NCBI GenBank assembly: GCA_020444505.1
Contig: JAHLKU010000016.1
Span: 1-48,489 of the forward strand
Origin: Actinomycetota bacterium
Lineage (GTDB): Bacteria; Actinomycetota; Acidimicrobiia; Spongiisociales; UBA11373
DNA: 48,489 nucleotides
Reading direction: 5' to 3'
The translations under genes and the position numbers were made by a program. This document shows, in pieces, positions 7,403-16,548 of the stretch (position 1 is its first letter; every line of letters starts with the position of its first letter). The notes beneath the pieces were generated by a model. It was not told the DNA's origin. It did not search any database and saw only the letters and a list, made by a program, of their open reading frames with translations.

Positions 7403-8590
7403 ATGAGCACCCACGCAGTCCGCCCGGGGCTGGTCCACCCGCGCGACTTCCTGGAGACCGACCGGTTGCTGGACGACCAGGAGCGCCTGCTGCGCGACAC
7501 CGTCCGCCGGTTCGTGGACGACAAGGTGCTCCCCAACGTCGCCGAGTGGTTCGAAGCCGGGACCTATCCCAGGGAGATGGCCGCCGAGATGGGGGCGCTG
7601 GGCCTGTTCGGCATGCACCTCGACGGCTACGGCTGCGCCGGCACCTCGAACCTGGAGTACGGCCTCGCCTGCATGGAGCTGGAGGCGGGCGACAGTGGCA
7701 CCCGTTCCTTCGTGTCGGTGCAGGGCTCCCTGGTCATGTTCCCCATCTGGGCGTTCGGCTCCGAGGAGCAGAAGCAGGAGTGGCTGCCCCGCATGGCGGC
7801 AGGCGAGGTGATCGGCTGCTTCGGGCTCACCGAAGCGGATGCCGGCAGCGATCCCGGCTCGATGCGGACCACGGCGCGGCGGGACGGCGACGACTGGGTG
7901 CTCAACGGCTCCAAGATGTGGATCACCAACGGCAACCTGGCCGACGTCGCCGTGGTGTGGGCCAAGGCCGAGGAGGGGATCCGCGGGTTCGTCGTCCCCA
8001 CCGACACGCCGGGGTTCGAGGCCGTGGAGATCCATCAGAAGCTCTCGCTGCGAGCGTCGGTGACCAGCGAGCTGGTGCTGAACGACGTCCGCCTCCCCGC
8101 CGGCGCCGTGCTGCCCGGCGTGGTCGGGCTCAAGGGCCCCCTGTCGTGCTTGAACGAGGCCCGCTTCGGCATCCTGTTCGGCGCCGTCGGCGCGGGACGG
8201 GCCTGCTTCGAGGCGGCGCTGGACTACGCGGGTGAACGGGTGATGTTCGGCAAGCCGATCGCCTCCTTCCAACTGATCCAGCGCCAGCTGGCCGAGATGG
8301 CGGCGACCGTCAACCAGGGCACCCTGGTCTCGTACCAGATCGGCCGGATGAAGGACGCCGGGGACATCGACCCGGCGCACATCTCGATGGGCAAGTTCGC
8401 CAACGTGCGGGGCGCCCTCGAGGTGGCCCGCACCGCCCGGTCGGTGCTCGGGGCCAACGGCATCACCCTCGAGTACCCGGTGATTCGGCACATGAACAAC
8501 CTGGAGTCGGTGTACACCTACGAGGGGACCCACGAGATCCACACGCTCATCATCGGGCAGGCGCTCACCGGCATCGGCGCCTTCGAATGA
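7403..8590 (+). CDS. gcdH: Glutaryl-CoA dehydrogenase-like acyl-CoA dehydrogenase
   Basis: A 395-residue flavoprotein that follows glutaryl-CoA dehydrogenase closely. TRSFVSVQGSLVM (100-112) holds the Arg (R101) that binds the glutaryl carboxylate. GCFGLTEADAGSDPGSM and WVLNGSKMWITNG are FAD-contact segments. YEGTHEIHTLIIGQALTG places the catalytic base at Glu374. The reaction is oxidation and decarboxylation of glutaryl-CoA to crotonyl-CoA in Lys/Trp catabolism. AGAAGG lies before the ATG. It is the first gene of an 11-gene overlapping chain, and its stop overlaps the trpD start by 4 nt. Another acyl-CoA dehydrogenase specificity cannot be excluded. Confidence 0.88.
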   Translation: MSTHAVRPGLVHPRDFLETDRLLDDQERLLRDTVRRFVDDKVLPNVAEWFEAGTYPREMAAEMGALGLFGMHLDGYGCAGTSNLEYGLACMELEAGDSGTRSFVSVQGSLVMFPIWAFGSEEQKQEWLPRMAAGEVIGCFGLTEADAGSDPGSMRTTARRDGDDWVLNGSKMWITNGNLADVAVVWAKAEEGIRGFVVPTDTPGFEAVEIHQKLSLRASVTSELVLNDVRLPAGAVLPGVVGLKGPLSCLNEARFGILFGAVGAGRACFEAALDYAGERVMFGKPIASFQLIQRQLAEMAATVNQGTLVSYQIGRMKDAGDIDPAHISMGKFANVRGALEVARTARSVLGANGITLEYPVIRHMNNLESVYTYEGTHEIHTLIIGQALTGIGAFE

Positions 8591-9627
8591 GCGGTACCGC
8601 CTTCCCCTGGCCGTCCCTCCTGGCGCGCCTCCTCGCGGGCGAGGGCCTCGACCGGACCGAGGCCAGGGGGGCGATGGCCGAGGTCATGGCCGGCGCCGCT
8701 ACCCCGGCGCAGGTCGCGGCGTTCATCGTGGCGCTGCGGCTGAAGGGCGAATCGGTGGACGAGATGGCCGGCATGGTCGAGGCGATGTACGACGCAGCCG
8801 TGACGGTGGACGTAGGGGTGCCGGTGGTGGACGTGGTCGGCACCGGCGGCGACGGGGCGGGGACGTTCAACATCTCCACGACCGCGGGGCTGATCGCCGC
8901 CGGCGCAGGCGCCAGGGTGGCCAAGCACGGCAACCGGGCTGCGTCGTCGCGCTCCGGCTCGGCGGACGTGCTGGAGGCGCTGGGGCTGCCGCTGGACCTG
9001 CCCCCCGCCCTCACGGTGCGGATGATCCGCGAAGCGGGGTTCGGGTTCTTCTTCGCCCCGGCCTACCACCCGGCGATGCGGCACGCCGCCCCGGTGCGCC
9101 GCGAACTGGGCGTGCCGACCGTGTTCAACGTGCTGGGGCCGCTCGCCAACCCTGCCAGGGCCCGGATGATGGCCGTCGGCGTGGGCGACCCCCGGATGGC
9201 GGAGCGGATGGTGGGGGTGCTCGCCTCGCTGGGGTGTGAGACGGCATTCGTGTTCTACGGCGAGGACGGACTCGACGAGCTGACCACCGCCGGCACTTCG
9301 TTCATCTACCGGCTCAAGGACGGCGCCGTCACCCACGCCGAGTTCACCCCCGAGGACTTCGGGGTGGCGAGGGCCGTCCGGAGCGACCTCGCTGGGGGCG
9401 ACGCGGCGGAGAACGCGGCGATCACCCGCGCCGTCCTGGCCGGGGAGCCGGGGCCGCGGCGCGACATCGCGCTCGTCAACGCCCTGCCTGCGATCGTGGC
9501 GGCCGGCCTCGCCGAGGGGTTCTCCGAGGCGATGCCGCTGGCCGAGGCCGCCGTGGACTCCGGGGCCGCCGCCGCGGCGCTGGACGCCGCCGTCGCCATC
9601 GCACGGGAGGACGGCGCCGATGGCTGA
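8587..9627 (+). CDS. trpD: Anthranilate phosphoribosyltransferase
   Basis: A 346-residue enzyme of tryptophan synthesis joining anthranilate and PRPP. The PRPP-binding motif GTGGDG is at 85-90 in the stretch VDVVGTGGDGAGTFNIST. KHGNRAASSRSGSADVLEALG begins at 113, NVLGPLANPA is intact, and DGLDE carries the Mg-binding acidic residues. Length is normal for the family. No other trp gene is nearby, and it is embedded between gcdH and a Fur regulator, overlapping them by 4 and 8 nt, so its position is unusual but its function is clear. Confidence 0.95.
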   Translation: MSGTAFPWPSLLARLLAGEGLDRTEARGAMAEVMAGAATPAQVAAFIVALRLKGESVDEMAGMVEAMYDAAVTVDVGVPVVDVVGTGGDGAGTFNISTTAGLIAAGAGARVAKHGNRAASSRSGSADVLEALGLPLDLPPALTVRMIREAGFGFFFAPAYHPAMRHAAPVRRELGVPTVFNVLGPLANPARARMMAVGVGDPRMAERMVGVLASLGCETAFVFYGEDGLDELTTAGTSFIYRLKDGAVTHAEFTPEDFGVARAVRSDLAGGDAAENAAITRAVLAGEPGPRRDIALVNALPAIVAAGLAEGFSEAMPLAEAAVDSGAAAAALDAAVAIAREDGADG

Positions 9628-10084
9628 GGCCTCCGCCGACGCGCTGGTGGCGGGTCTGCGCCGGGCCGGCCTCCGCATCACCGAGCCGCGTCGTGCGGTC
9701 TGCGCCGTCCTGGCCGCCGCCCCCGACGCCCACCTCACGGCGGCGGAGATCGCAGCCCGGGTGGACCGGCCCGTGGACACCTCCACCGTCTACCGCACCC
9801 TCGAGGCGCTGGAGGGAGCCGGCCTCGTGGAGCACACCCACCTCGGCCACGGGCCCGGTGTCTACCACGTCACCCCGACGCCGCCACACCACCATCTGGT
9901 GTGCGAGGCGTGCGGGGCGACGTTCGACGTGCCGGGACGGGATCTGCAGCGGGCGGTGCGCGAGGTCACCGAGCCGATCGGTTTCGTCGCCGACGTCACC
10001 CACTTCGCGATCGTGGGGCGGTGCCGGGACTGCGCCGCACCCATCCCTACACTGCCGGGTGATCATGGCCACGAGGACCGCTGA
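9620..10084 (+). CDS. Fur-family metalloregulator (Zur/PerR-like)
   Basis: A 154-residue ferric-uptake-regulator family protein. An N-terminal winged helix includes RVDRPVDTSTVYRTLEALEGAGLV. The metal-sensing region has PHHHLVC, then the structural zinc pairs C95-x2-C98 and C135-x2-C138. The substitution of sensory ligands needed to tell Fur, Zur and PerR apart cannot be decided by eye. It overlaps trpD by 8 nt and the exporter permease by 20 nt, which may tie regulator synthesis to the operon. It could control this operon or metal genes elsewhere. Confidence 0.9.
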   Translation: MAEASADALVAGLRRAGLRITEPRRAVCAVLAAAPDAHLTAAEIAARVDRPVDTSTVYRTLEALEGAGLVEHTHLGHGPGVYHVTPTPPHHHLVCEACGATFDVPGRDLQRAVREVTEPIGFVADVTHFAIVGRCRDCAAPIPTLPGDHGHEDR

Positions 10085-10895
10085 CACGCGCCGCGTCTCC
10101 ATCCCCCGCGGGTACTTCCGGGCGCTCTGGGAGCGACGGTGGTTCATCCGGGAGCTGGCGTTCGGCAACATCATGGGCAAGCACGCCACCGACATGCTCG
10201 GGGTGCTCTGGTGGGTGCTGAACCCGTTGATGATGACCGGCGTCTACTTCCTGGTGTTCGGCGTCATCCTCGGCGGCCGCCGGGGAGACCCTGCCTTCCT
10301 CGCGTACCTGCTGGTCGGCGTGTTCGCCATGCGGTACATGTCGGGGACGATGGTCGGGTCGGCCAAGATGATCACCGGCGGGGGCAAGTTGATCACCACC
10401 ATCGCCTTCCCCCGCATGGTGCTGCCGCTGGCGGCCATGATCGAGGACGCCACGGCCTTCCTGGCGGCGCTCGGGTCGTTCTACTTCCTGGTCGCCCCCA
10501 TCAACAGCATCTGGCCCACCTGGTGGCTGCTGTTCTTCCCGGTGCCGTTCCTGCTCCACTCGATGTTCGTGCTGGGGATGGGGGCGCTGACGGCCCGGTT
10601 GGTGGTGCCGATCCGCGACATCCGCAACGTGGTCCCGCACCTCACGCGCATGTGGTTCTACCTGACGCCGATCCTGTGGACCCTGGACCGGATCGAGGGG
10701 GCCGCCACCTGGATCCAGGTGATGGTCAAGGCCAACCCGATGTTCTCGTTCCTCTCGCTGTACCGCACCGCGCTGATGAGCCGGCCGTTCGAACCGGTGT
10801 ACCTGGCCACCAGCGCCGCCTGGGCCGTGGTGATCCTGGTCTTCGGCGTGTGGACGTTCATCCGTCACGAGGGCTCGATGGCGAGGTACCTGTGA
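10065..10895 (+). CDS. ABC-2 type polysaccharide export permease (Wzm-like)
   Basis: A 276-residue integral membrane protein of the O-antigen/teichoic-acid export family. An N-terminal amphipathic region is followed by [34 protein letters not shown]-type sequence typical of Wzm/TagG proteins and about six membrane segments. It would form the channel for a lipid-linked glycan with the ATPase encoded next (4-nt GTGA overlap). The ATG at 10065 lies inside the end of the Fur gene; an in-frame GTG at 10059 is an alternative start. Confidence 0.85.
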   Translation: MATRTADTRRVSIPRGYFRALWERRWFIRELAFGNIMGKHATDMLGVLWWVLNPLMMTGVYFLVFGVILGGRRGDPAFLAYLLVGVFAMRYMSGTMVGSAKMITGGGKLITTIAFPRMVLPLAAMIEDATAFLAALGSFYFLVAPINSIWPTWWLLFFPVPFLLHSMFVLGMGALTARLVVPIRDIRNVVPHLTRMWFYLTPILWTLDRIEGAATWIQVMVKANPMFSFLSLYRTALMSRPFEPVYLATSAAWAVVILVFGVWTFIRHEGSMARYL

Positions 10896-11659
10896 CCGGC
10901 GCCACCCCCACCCCCGTGCCCACCGCCCCGGAGGACTACGCGATCCACGGGCAGGGGATCCGCGTCACCTACCGGCCCTACACCAGCAAGGTGCCGCTGC
11001 TGGGCAAGGTGCTCTCCTCCAGCGGGCCCGAGGTGCACGCCCTCGACGGCGTCGACATCACCGTGCCCGTCGGCACGTCGATCGGCATCCTGGGCCGCAA
11101 CGGGGCGGGGAAGAGCACGCTGCTGCGCGTGCTGGCCGGCACCCTGATGCCCGACGCGGGGAGGGTGGAGGTGCGGGGCCGCATCTCGACGCTGCTCTCG
11201 CTGGGGAGCGGATTCAACGGCGACCTGACCGGCCGCCGCAACGTCTGGCTCGGGTGCCTCGCCACCGGCCTGTCCCGGGAGGAGACCGCCGACCTCGTGG
11301 AACCGATCCTGGAGTTCTCGGGCATCGGCGAAGCCGCCGACCGCCCGCTCAACACCTACTCGTCGGGGATGGTCGCCCGGCTCGCATTCGCCATCGGCAC
11401 CACGATGAGCCCCGACATCCTGCTCATCGACGAGATCCTGTCGGTCGGTGACGAATCGTTCCGCGACAAGAGCCATCGGGCGATGCGCGACCTGGTGGAT
11501 CGGGCAGGCAACCTGGTCATCGCCTCCCACCGGCTCAAGATCTTCCGCGAGCTCTGCGAGCAGATCGTGTGGATCGACCGGGGCAAGGTGATCGAGGTGG
11601 GAGACCCGAAGACGGTGATCAAGGAGTACCGGAAGCACATCAAGGCGGGGATCGTCTGA
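10892..11659 (+). CDS. ABC polysaccharide export ATP-binding protein (Wzt/TagH-like)
   Basis: A 255-residue ATPase with Walker A GRNGAGKS (68-75), the Wzt-type segment [18 protein letters not shown] (101-118), signature YSSGM (156-160) and Walker B ILLIDE (176-181). The early part, [16 protein letters not shown], is also characteristic of Wzt proteins that act on polysaccharides. It lacks the long C-terminal carbohydrate-binding domain of some Wzt proteins, suggesting recognition of the lipid or of a non-capped chain. GTG start at 10892 with GAGG 5 nt upstream. Confidence 0.9.
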   Translation: MTGATPTPVPTAPEDYAIHGQGIRVTYRPYTSKVPLLGKVLSSSGPEVHALDGVDITVPVGTSIGILGRNGAGKSTLLRVLAGTLMPDAGRVEVRGRISTLLSLGSGFNGDLTGRRNVWLGCLATGLSREETADLVEPILEFSGIGEAADRPLNTYSSGMVARLAFAIGTTMSPDILLIDEILSVGDESFRDKSHRAMRDLVDRAGNLVIASHRLKIFRELCEQIVWIDRGKVIEVGDPKTVIKEYRKHIKAGIV

Positions 11660-13281
11660 TGGGCGATGTGACTGGAACCGGGGGCACGCGGGGCGGGGCG
11701 GCCGTGAGGTTCGTGCCGCTGCGGCCGCTCGCCGCGGCGCCGGGAGGTGTCCTCGACGCAGCAGACGCCGTGATCGGCAGGGCCGGAGACGCCGGGTCCG
11801 CCGCCGACCTCGACCTGCTGATGGAGGCCCATGAGCGCTCGGGTGGTGCGGCGTACCTGGAGGCTGCGCTGCGGGGAGCGCTGGCGGTGCGCAGCACCGA
11901 GCCGGCCGACCGGTACCGGGATGCCTTCGTTGCCGCCGCGGGGCGCGGCGTCGCATCGCTCGCCGGACCCGCCGCCGAGCTCGCCGAGCACCTCGCCGCG
12001 CTCCCGCAGCAGACCGCGGGCGGCTCGATCGAGGAGGCGTGTGCCAGCCTGGCCGCGGCGGTGCTGCTGGACGTCGGGGATGCCGACGCAGCCCTCGGCG
12101 GCCTCCGTTCGGGGCTGGCCGGGCGCCTGGATGTGGTGAGGTTCCCCTTCGACGGCGGGGTCGCCGGGGTGGTGGCCCTCCACCGCGTCGCCGCAGCGAT
12201 CGAGCGAACCGGCCTGCTCGGCGACGGCGACCTGGGGCCGGTCCGGCTGCGCGTCGAGGAGGCGCTCGCATGGCTGATCGCACCCGACGGCGACCTGGTC
12301 CCGATCGGGGGCACCGCTCCCGTGCCGATGGGCACGGCGTGGCTGCGTACGCAGCGGCCCAAGTCCCTGGCCCAGAGGTTCAGCCATCCCGCCCTCCTCC
12401 ACGCAGTCACCCGGGGGGCGCTCGGCCTGGCTCCCGGGAGGGGGTGGAGGGTCTGGCGCGGCGCCGGCCTGGGCGTGGCACGCCTGGGCGGGCCGGCGGG
12501 CGAGGCGGCCGGCCCGTCGGGACAGGTCACGTTCGCCGCAGGCGGGAGCGGGCGGCACGACGACGCGCTGTCGGTGACGTGGCATCAGGACGGGCGCTGG
12601 CTGCTCACCGACGCAGGACGGCGCTCCGGCGATCTCGCATACCCGCCGGCGGACACCCCGCTGCCGCGTCGGGGGGAGTGGCCGGCTCCGGAGCGGATGG
12701 ACGCCTACCTCGCCTCGGCCGTGGCCCACACCACGTTGTCGGGCGCCGGTGAGGACAGCCGCCTCGTGCGCTGGGGGGAGTGCGGCGGTGTCCTCACGGC
12801 CGACGGCGCGGACGGCAGCGGCCGGCGGAGGCGGAGCATCGCCTACGGCGGCGACTGGCTCGTGCTGGTGGACGAGGCCGCGGCCCCCCGCACGGAGGCG
12901 GTGGTGCGGTCGTTCCATGCGCCCGCGGACCTCCTCGTGCAGCGGGCGGGACGCGGGTTCGTGATGTCGGCGGCGGGCGAGCCCGTGTGCTGGGTCACCT
13001 CGGTCGGCGATCGGGGCCGTGCGCTGCGGCCGGTGACGGCCGGGACCGGGAGGACGCTGCGCGGCTGGAGTACCGCCCCCGGAGGCCGGCCCGTCCCGGC
13101 GTGGGACTTCGGCTGGCACCACCGCGGCCCCTTCCGGGCGGCGACGCTGCTGACCACCTCCGGGCCGCCCTCCGACCGGGCGTTCGGCGACGGAGCGGTG
13201 TCGTGGTCGGCCGGCGGGCGGCGGATCACGCTCACGCTGGACGAGGTCGGCATCGGCGCCGTCCGGGAGGAGCCGGCCTGA
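11659..13281 (+). CDS. Heparinase II/III-like domain protein
   Basis: A 540-residue protein with a two-part layout seen in heparinase II/III and alginate-lyase type polysaccharide lyases. The first about 260 residues are Ala/Leu-rich and probably form the alpha toroid. A beta-sandwich part follows, with the recognisable HDDALSVTWHQDGRWLLTD (300-318) and SAVAHTTL (353-360), counterparts of HxHxDxLS and the AHNT segments in the family. The first His of the HxHxD pattern is not retained (GRHDD). No signal peptide is seen. Within a sulfated-glycan operon it may trim, epimerise or edit the polymer. The start overlaps the ATPase stop by one base (TGATG). Confidence 0.68.
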   Translation: MGDVTGTGGTRGGAAVRFVPLRPLAAAPGGVLDAADAVIGRAGDAGSAADLDLLMEAHERSGGAAYLEAALRGALAVRSTEPADRYRDAFVAAAGRGVASLAGPAAELAEHLAALPQQTAGGSIEEACASLAAAVLLDVGDADAALGGLRSGLAGRLDVVRFPFDGGVAGVVALHRVAAAIERTGLLGDGDLGPVRLRVEEALAWLIAPDGDLVPIGGTAPVPMGTAWLRTQRPKSLAQRFSHPALLHAVTRGALGLAPGRGWRVWRGAGLGVARLGGPAGEAAGPSGQVTFAAGGSGRHDDALSVTWHQDGRWLLTDAGRRSGDLAYPPADTPLPRRGEWPAPERMDAYLASAVAHTTLSGAGEDSRLVRWGECGGVLTADGADGSGRRRRSIAYGGDWLVLVDEAAAPRTEAVVRSFHAPADLLVQRAGRGFVMSAAGEPVCWVTSVGDRGRALRPVTAGTGRTLRGWSTAPGGRPVPAWDFGWHHRGPFRAATLLTTSGPPSDRAFGDGAVSWSAGGRRITLTLDEVGIGAVREEPA

Positions 13282-14228
13282 TGGCCGAGAACGCCGAGCT
13301 CAGGTTTCTGATCGCAGGCACCGCCCGGTCGGGCACCACACTGGTGCAGCGCCTGGTGTGCGAGCTCCCCGGCGTGTGGGTGCCACCGGAGACGCACTTC
13401 TGGTCGCATGCCGAGGTGCTGGCGAGCGAGTTCGACTGGCCGGTGCAGGGAGATGACCGCCTGCGCGTTGTCGAACGCGCGCTCCAGTTGTCGGCGGGCG
13501 GCGAGCTGCCGGTCACCTCGGCGGCGGTGATGCAGCAGGTCGCCGCCCGGAACCGGCGCACCGGGCTGTGGACTCTGTTCGAGAGCATCGTCGGCGCGAT
13601 GAGCCCCCCGGACCGCACCGTGCTGGGGGAGAAGACGCCCAACCACCTGTTCTGGTGGGAGCAGCTGGCCGAAGCGGTGCCCCTGCTGCGTTTCGTGGTG
13701 GTGGTCAGAGACCCCCGCGACGTCCTCCGGTCGCACCGGTCGGTGCCGTGGGGCGAGCGCGATGCCCACGCGCTCGCCGAGCGCTGGCTGCTGCACCAGC
13801 GCGCCGCGTTCGACGCCCGGAGGATCCTGGGCGGCGACCGGGTCCTTCTGCTTCGCTACGAGGACGTGACGTCCGACCCGGCGGGGGCGCAGACGCAGCT
13901 GGCGGGTCTGCTCGGGGTGCCCGATGCACCCGCCCCCCTCGACGAGTCCCTGCTCGCCCGTCACCCGCTGTTCCCGGAGCGGGAGGAGTGGAAGTCCCGG
14001 GCGCTCGAAGCCGTCTCCACCGAGCCCCGGCAGCGCGGCGAGCTCGGCGAGGACGACGCGGCGGTGATCGAGTCGGTGTGCGGGGGGTCGATGGCGGCCA
14101 TGCGATACTCGGTCCCTGCCGCACCGGCGACCGGGCTGCCGCCGGAGGGGGAATCGCTGGACCGCGTGCAGGCGTTCCGCCGGTGGTGTGCCGGCGTCGC
14201 AGCCGCCGACGACGTGCCGATCTACTGA
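13281..14228 (+). CDS. PAPS-dependent sulfotransferase 1
   Basis: A 315-residue sulfotransferase-fold protein. The 5'-phosphosulfate-binding loop is GTARSGTTLVQRL (13-25), GEKTP is at 116-120, and RDPRDVLRSHRS (143-154) is the 3'-phosphate-binding helix. It should move sulfate from PAPS to a hydroxyl or amine on a glycan or lipid acceptor. It sits between the heparinase-like gene and a second sulfotransferase, overlapping each by one base. The protein is cytoplasmic by appearance, so sulfation would precede export by the Wzm/Wzt-like pair. Confidence 0.85.
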   Translation: MAENAELRFLIAGTARSGTTLVQRLVCELPGVWVPPETHFWSHAEVLASEFDWPVQGDDRLRVVERALQLSAGGELPVTSAAVMQQVAARNRRTGLWTLFESIVGAMSPPDRTVLGEKTPNHLFWWEQLAEAVPLLRFVVVVRDPRDVLRSHRSVPWGERDAHALAERWLLHQRAAFDARRILGGDRVLLLRYEDVTSDPAGAQTQLAGLLGVPDAPAPLDESLLARHPLFPEREEWKSRALEAVSTEPRQRGELGEDDAAVIESVCGGSMAAMRYSVPAAPATGLPPEGESLDRVQAFRRWCAGVAAADDVPIY

Positions 14229-15145
14229 TGGACCCCACACCCAGCATCTCCGACGGACTCCAGGCCCTGCAGAAGCGCGGTGGGCTCCCCGAGTTCGGGG
14301 TGGGCGCCGCCCCGGTCTTCCTGCTCTCGGCGGGTTGGCGCTCGGGCTCGACGCTGGTGCAGCGCCTGCTCGCCTCGGACGGGACCGTCCTCATGTGGGG
14401 TGAGCCGTACGACCACTGCGGCCTGATCCGCAGCCTGTCGGGGTCGCTGCGGGCGTTCGGCGAACCGTGGCCTCCGGTCCGGCCGCGGGGCACCTGGCCG
14501 CCGGATCCGTACTTCGTCCGCCCGGACGAGCCGCCCACGGAGCGCACGTGGATCGCCAACGCCTACCCCGCCCTGCCCGACCTGCTGGCTGCACATCGCG
14601 CCTTCTTCGACCGCCTGTTCGACCGGCCGGCGCGGCAGGCGGGATTCGGCCGGTGGGGCATCAAGGCCATCCGGCTGCACGGCGAGCACGCCGACTACCT
14701 GCAGGCCCTGTACCCGGATGCACGGTTCGTGTTCCTCCATCGGAACCCGTGGGACGCGTGGATCTCGTACCGGCGTCGCCACGACGAGCGCTCCGCCGCC
14801 TACTGGTGGTACTGGTCGTGGCCCGACGAGCCGGTCTCGACGGCGGCGCATTTCGCCCGCATCTGGGCGGCGTCGGTGGCGTCGTTCCGGCAGTGGGCGC
14901 CGGTGCTGGGCGCTGCCGTGGTCGCCTACGAAGACGTGGTCACCGGCGACGCCACGCCGGTGCTGGCCGAGGCGGCGGGCGTCCGCATCTCGGACAAGGT
15001 GCTTCGCAAGCGGATCGGCGGGTCGGCGGCCGACGGATCGACGGCGTGGGCGCCCGATCCCGCCGACCTCCGGGAGATCGAGCGGGAGGCGGGCGAGGCG
15101 GCCCGGGAACTGGGCTACGCCGGCCCGTCGAAGGCGGCGTCGTGA
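14228..15145 (+). CDS. PAPS-dependent sulfotransferase 2
   Basis: A 305-residue sulfotransferase with PAPS loop GWRSGSTLVQRLL (36-48) and a 3'-phosphate motif in ARFVFLHRNPWDAWISYRR. The acceptor region is Trp/Pro-rich and differs from the neighbour's (WYWSWPDEP), so the two sulfotransferases probably act on different positions or sugars rather than being redundant copies. Overlaps: one base with the preceding gene, four with the following glycosyltransferase. Confidence 0.85.
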   Translation: MDPTPSISDGLQALQKRGGLPEFGVGAAPVFLLSAGWRSGSTLVQRLLASDGTVLMWGEPYDHCGLIRSLSGSLRAFGEPWPPVRPRGTWPPDPYFVRPDEPPTERTWIANAYPALPDLLAAHRAFFDRLFDRPARQAGFGRWGIKAIRLHGEHADYLQALYPDARFVFLHRNPWDAWISYRRRHDERSAAYWWYWSWPDEPVSTAAHFARIWAASVASFRQWAPVLGAAVVAYEDVVTGDATPVLAEAAGVRISDKVLRKRIGGSAADGSTAWAPDPADLREIEREAGEAARELGYAGPSKAAS

Positions 15146-16548
15146 AGGAGTGGCTCCGCCGCGTGCTGCCCGACCCGGTCATCCGGGTGCTGAAGCCGGT
15201 CTACCGCTGGTTCATCTCCGTCGGCAGATGGGCCCGGCGCATCGGGAGGCGGTTCCGCAGGGCGGGGCGCATCCTCGTGGGCCGCGACGACACGGCGGTG
15301 CAGGCGCTCGCCGACCGGGTGGACGCGGTGCGCGACGACCGGGACGCAGTGAAGGCCGAGTTGCGGCGGGTGCGCGGCGAGTTGAGAAAGGCGCGCGAAC
15401 GGTGGGCGGCGACGGAGCGCACCAGGGAGCCCTCCCCCGACGAGGTGTGGGAGGGGCAGCGGGCCCAGCTCGCCGGACGGCCCCCACTGGCCGACCTCGC
15501 CTACTTCCCGGGCGGCTCGCAGAACCCGTATCTGCGGTTGTTGTATGCCGGCCTCCCCGAGGTGGGCTACGACCCGCGGCCGCTGGGGTCCTACGAGCTG
15601 CTGGACAGGGCGCCGGGCGACGGGGTGTTCCACCTGCACTGGACCCGGGTGTTCCAGGCGGGGGCGCCCGACGAGGCTGCCGCGCGGGAGCAGACCGAAC
15701 GGGGCCTCGCCCGGCTGGAGGACTACCTGGGGCGTGGTGGGCGGTTGGTGTGGAGTGTGCATGAGTGGTTGCCGCATGATTGTGAGTTCCCTGAGGTGGA
15801 GGTGGGGTTGCGGCGTCGGTTGGTGGAGTTGGCGTCGGGGGTGCATGTGTTGCATGCCTCGACGTTGGGTGAGGTGGAGGGGTTGTATCCGTTGGATCCG
15901 GAGCGGACGTTCACGGTGGAGCATCCGTTGTATCGGGGGGTGTATCCGGAGTATGTGACGCGGGGGGCGGCGCGCCGGTTGTTGGGGGTGGATCCGGATG
16001 AGGTGGTGTTGTTGGCGTTCGGGGCGATCCGGCCGTACAAGGGGTTCGATCGTCTGGTGGGGTTGGTGCCGCGGTTGCGGGAGGTGTCGGGGGAGCGGGT
16101 GCGGGTGATGGTGGCGGGGCCGGTGTTCAAGTCGGTGGATGTGGGGCCGTTGGTGGAGTTGGCGGGGTCGGTGGATGGGGTGTCGATGACGGATCGGGCG
16201 GTGCCGGATGAGTACGTGCAGGTGTTGTTCCGGGCGGCGGATGTGGTGGTGTTGCCGTATCGGCAGGTGATGAACTCCGGGGTGTTGATGTTGGCGTTGT
16301 CGTTTGGGTGTCCTTCGGTGGCGCCTGAGAATCCGGTGACGCGGGATGCGGTGGGGTCGGGGTTGGTGCATGTGTTCGATCGGGAGTCGGATGAGTCGTT
16401 GTTGGGTGCGGTGGTGGAGGCGATGGGGCGTCGGGGGGATCGGGGGATCGCTTCGGATGCGTTCGTGGCCCGGTACGATCCCGTGACGATCGCCACCCAG
16501 TTCGCCCACGAAGTCGCCGCCCGGCTCGGGCAGCCCGATGCGCCGTAG
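15142..16548 (+). CDS. Glycosyltransferase 1 (GT4/GT1-type), mosaic gene
   Basis: A 468-residue protein. The first about 50 residues are strongly basic, then a charged coiled coil (about 55-100, with AVRDDRDAVKAELRRVRGEL), then a glycosyltransferase domain. In that domain WSVHEWLPHDCEFPEVE and FGAIRPYKGFDRLVGLVPRL resemble GT4/GumK-type enzymes, with a terminal donor-site helix around NSGVLMLALSFGCPSVAPENP. Residues about 127-460 are identical to the next gene's enzyme because 1005 bp are duplicated. Codon use changes abruptly inside the gene near 15730 and back near 16468. GTG start overlaps the sulfotransferase stop (GTGA). Donor and acceptor are unknown. Confidence 0.82.
   Translation: MKEWLRRVLPDPVIRVLKPVYRWFISVGRWARRIGRRFRRAGRILVGRDDTAVQALADRVDAVRDDRDAVKAELRRVRGELRKARERWAATERTREPSPDEVWEGQRAQLAGRPPLADLAYFPGGSQNPYLRLLYAGLPEVGYDPRPLGSYELLDRAPGDGVFHLHWTRVFQAGAPDEAAAREQTERGLARLEDYLGRGGRLVWSVHEWLPHDCEFPEVEVGLRRRLVELASGVHVLHASTLGEVEGLYPLDPERTFTVEHPLYRGVYPEYVTRGAARRLLGVDPDEVVLLAFGAIRPYKGFDRLVGLVPRLREVSGERVRVMVAGPVFKSVDVGPLVELAGSVDGVSMTDRAVPDEYVQVLFRAADVVVLPYRQVMNSGVLMLALSFGCPSVAPENPVTRDAVGSGLVHVFDRESDESLLGAVVEAMGRRGDRGIASDAFVARYDPVTIATQFAHEVAARLGQPDAP
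15519..16523 (+). repeat. 1005-bp direct repeat, copy 1 (in glycosyltransferase 1)
   Basis: Matches 16747-17751 base for base with a constant offset of 1228 bp; I found no mismatch on line-by-line comparison. The boundaries fall inside both glycosyltransferase genes, starting at the codons for QNPYLRLLYAG and ending after HEVAAR. Flanking sequence differs, apart from a short near-match upstream around ACTTCCC. Confidence 0.97.
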
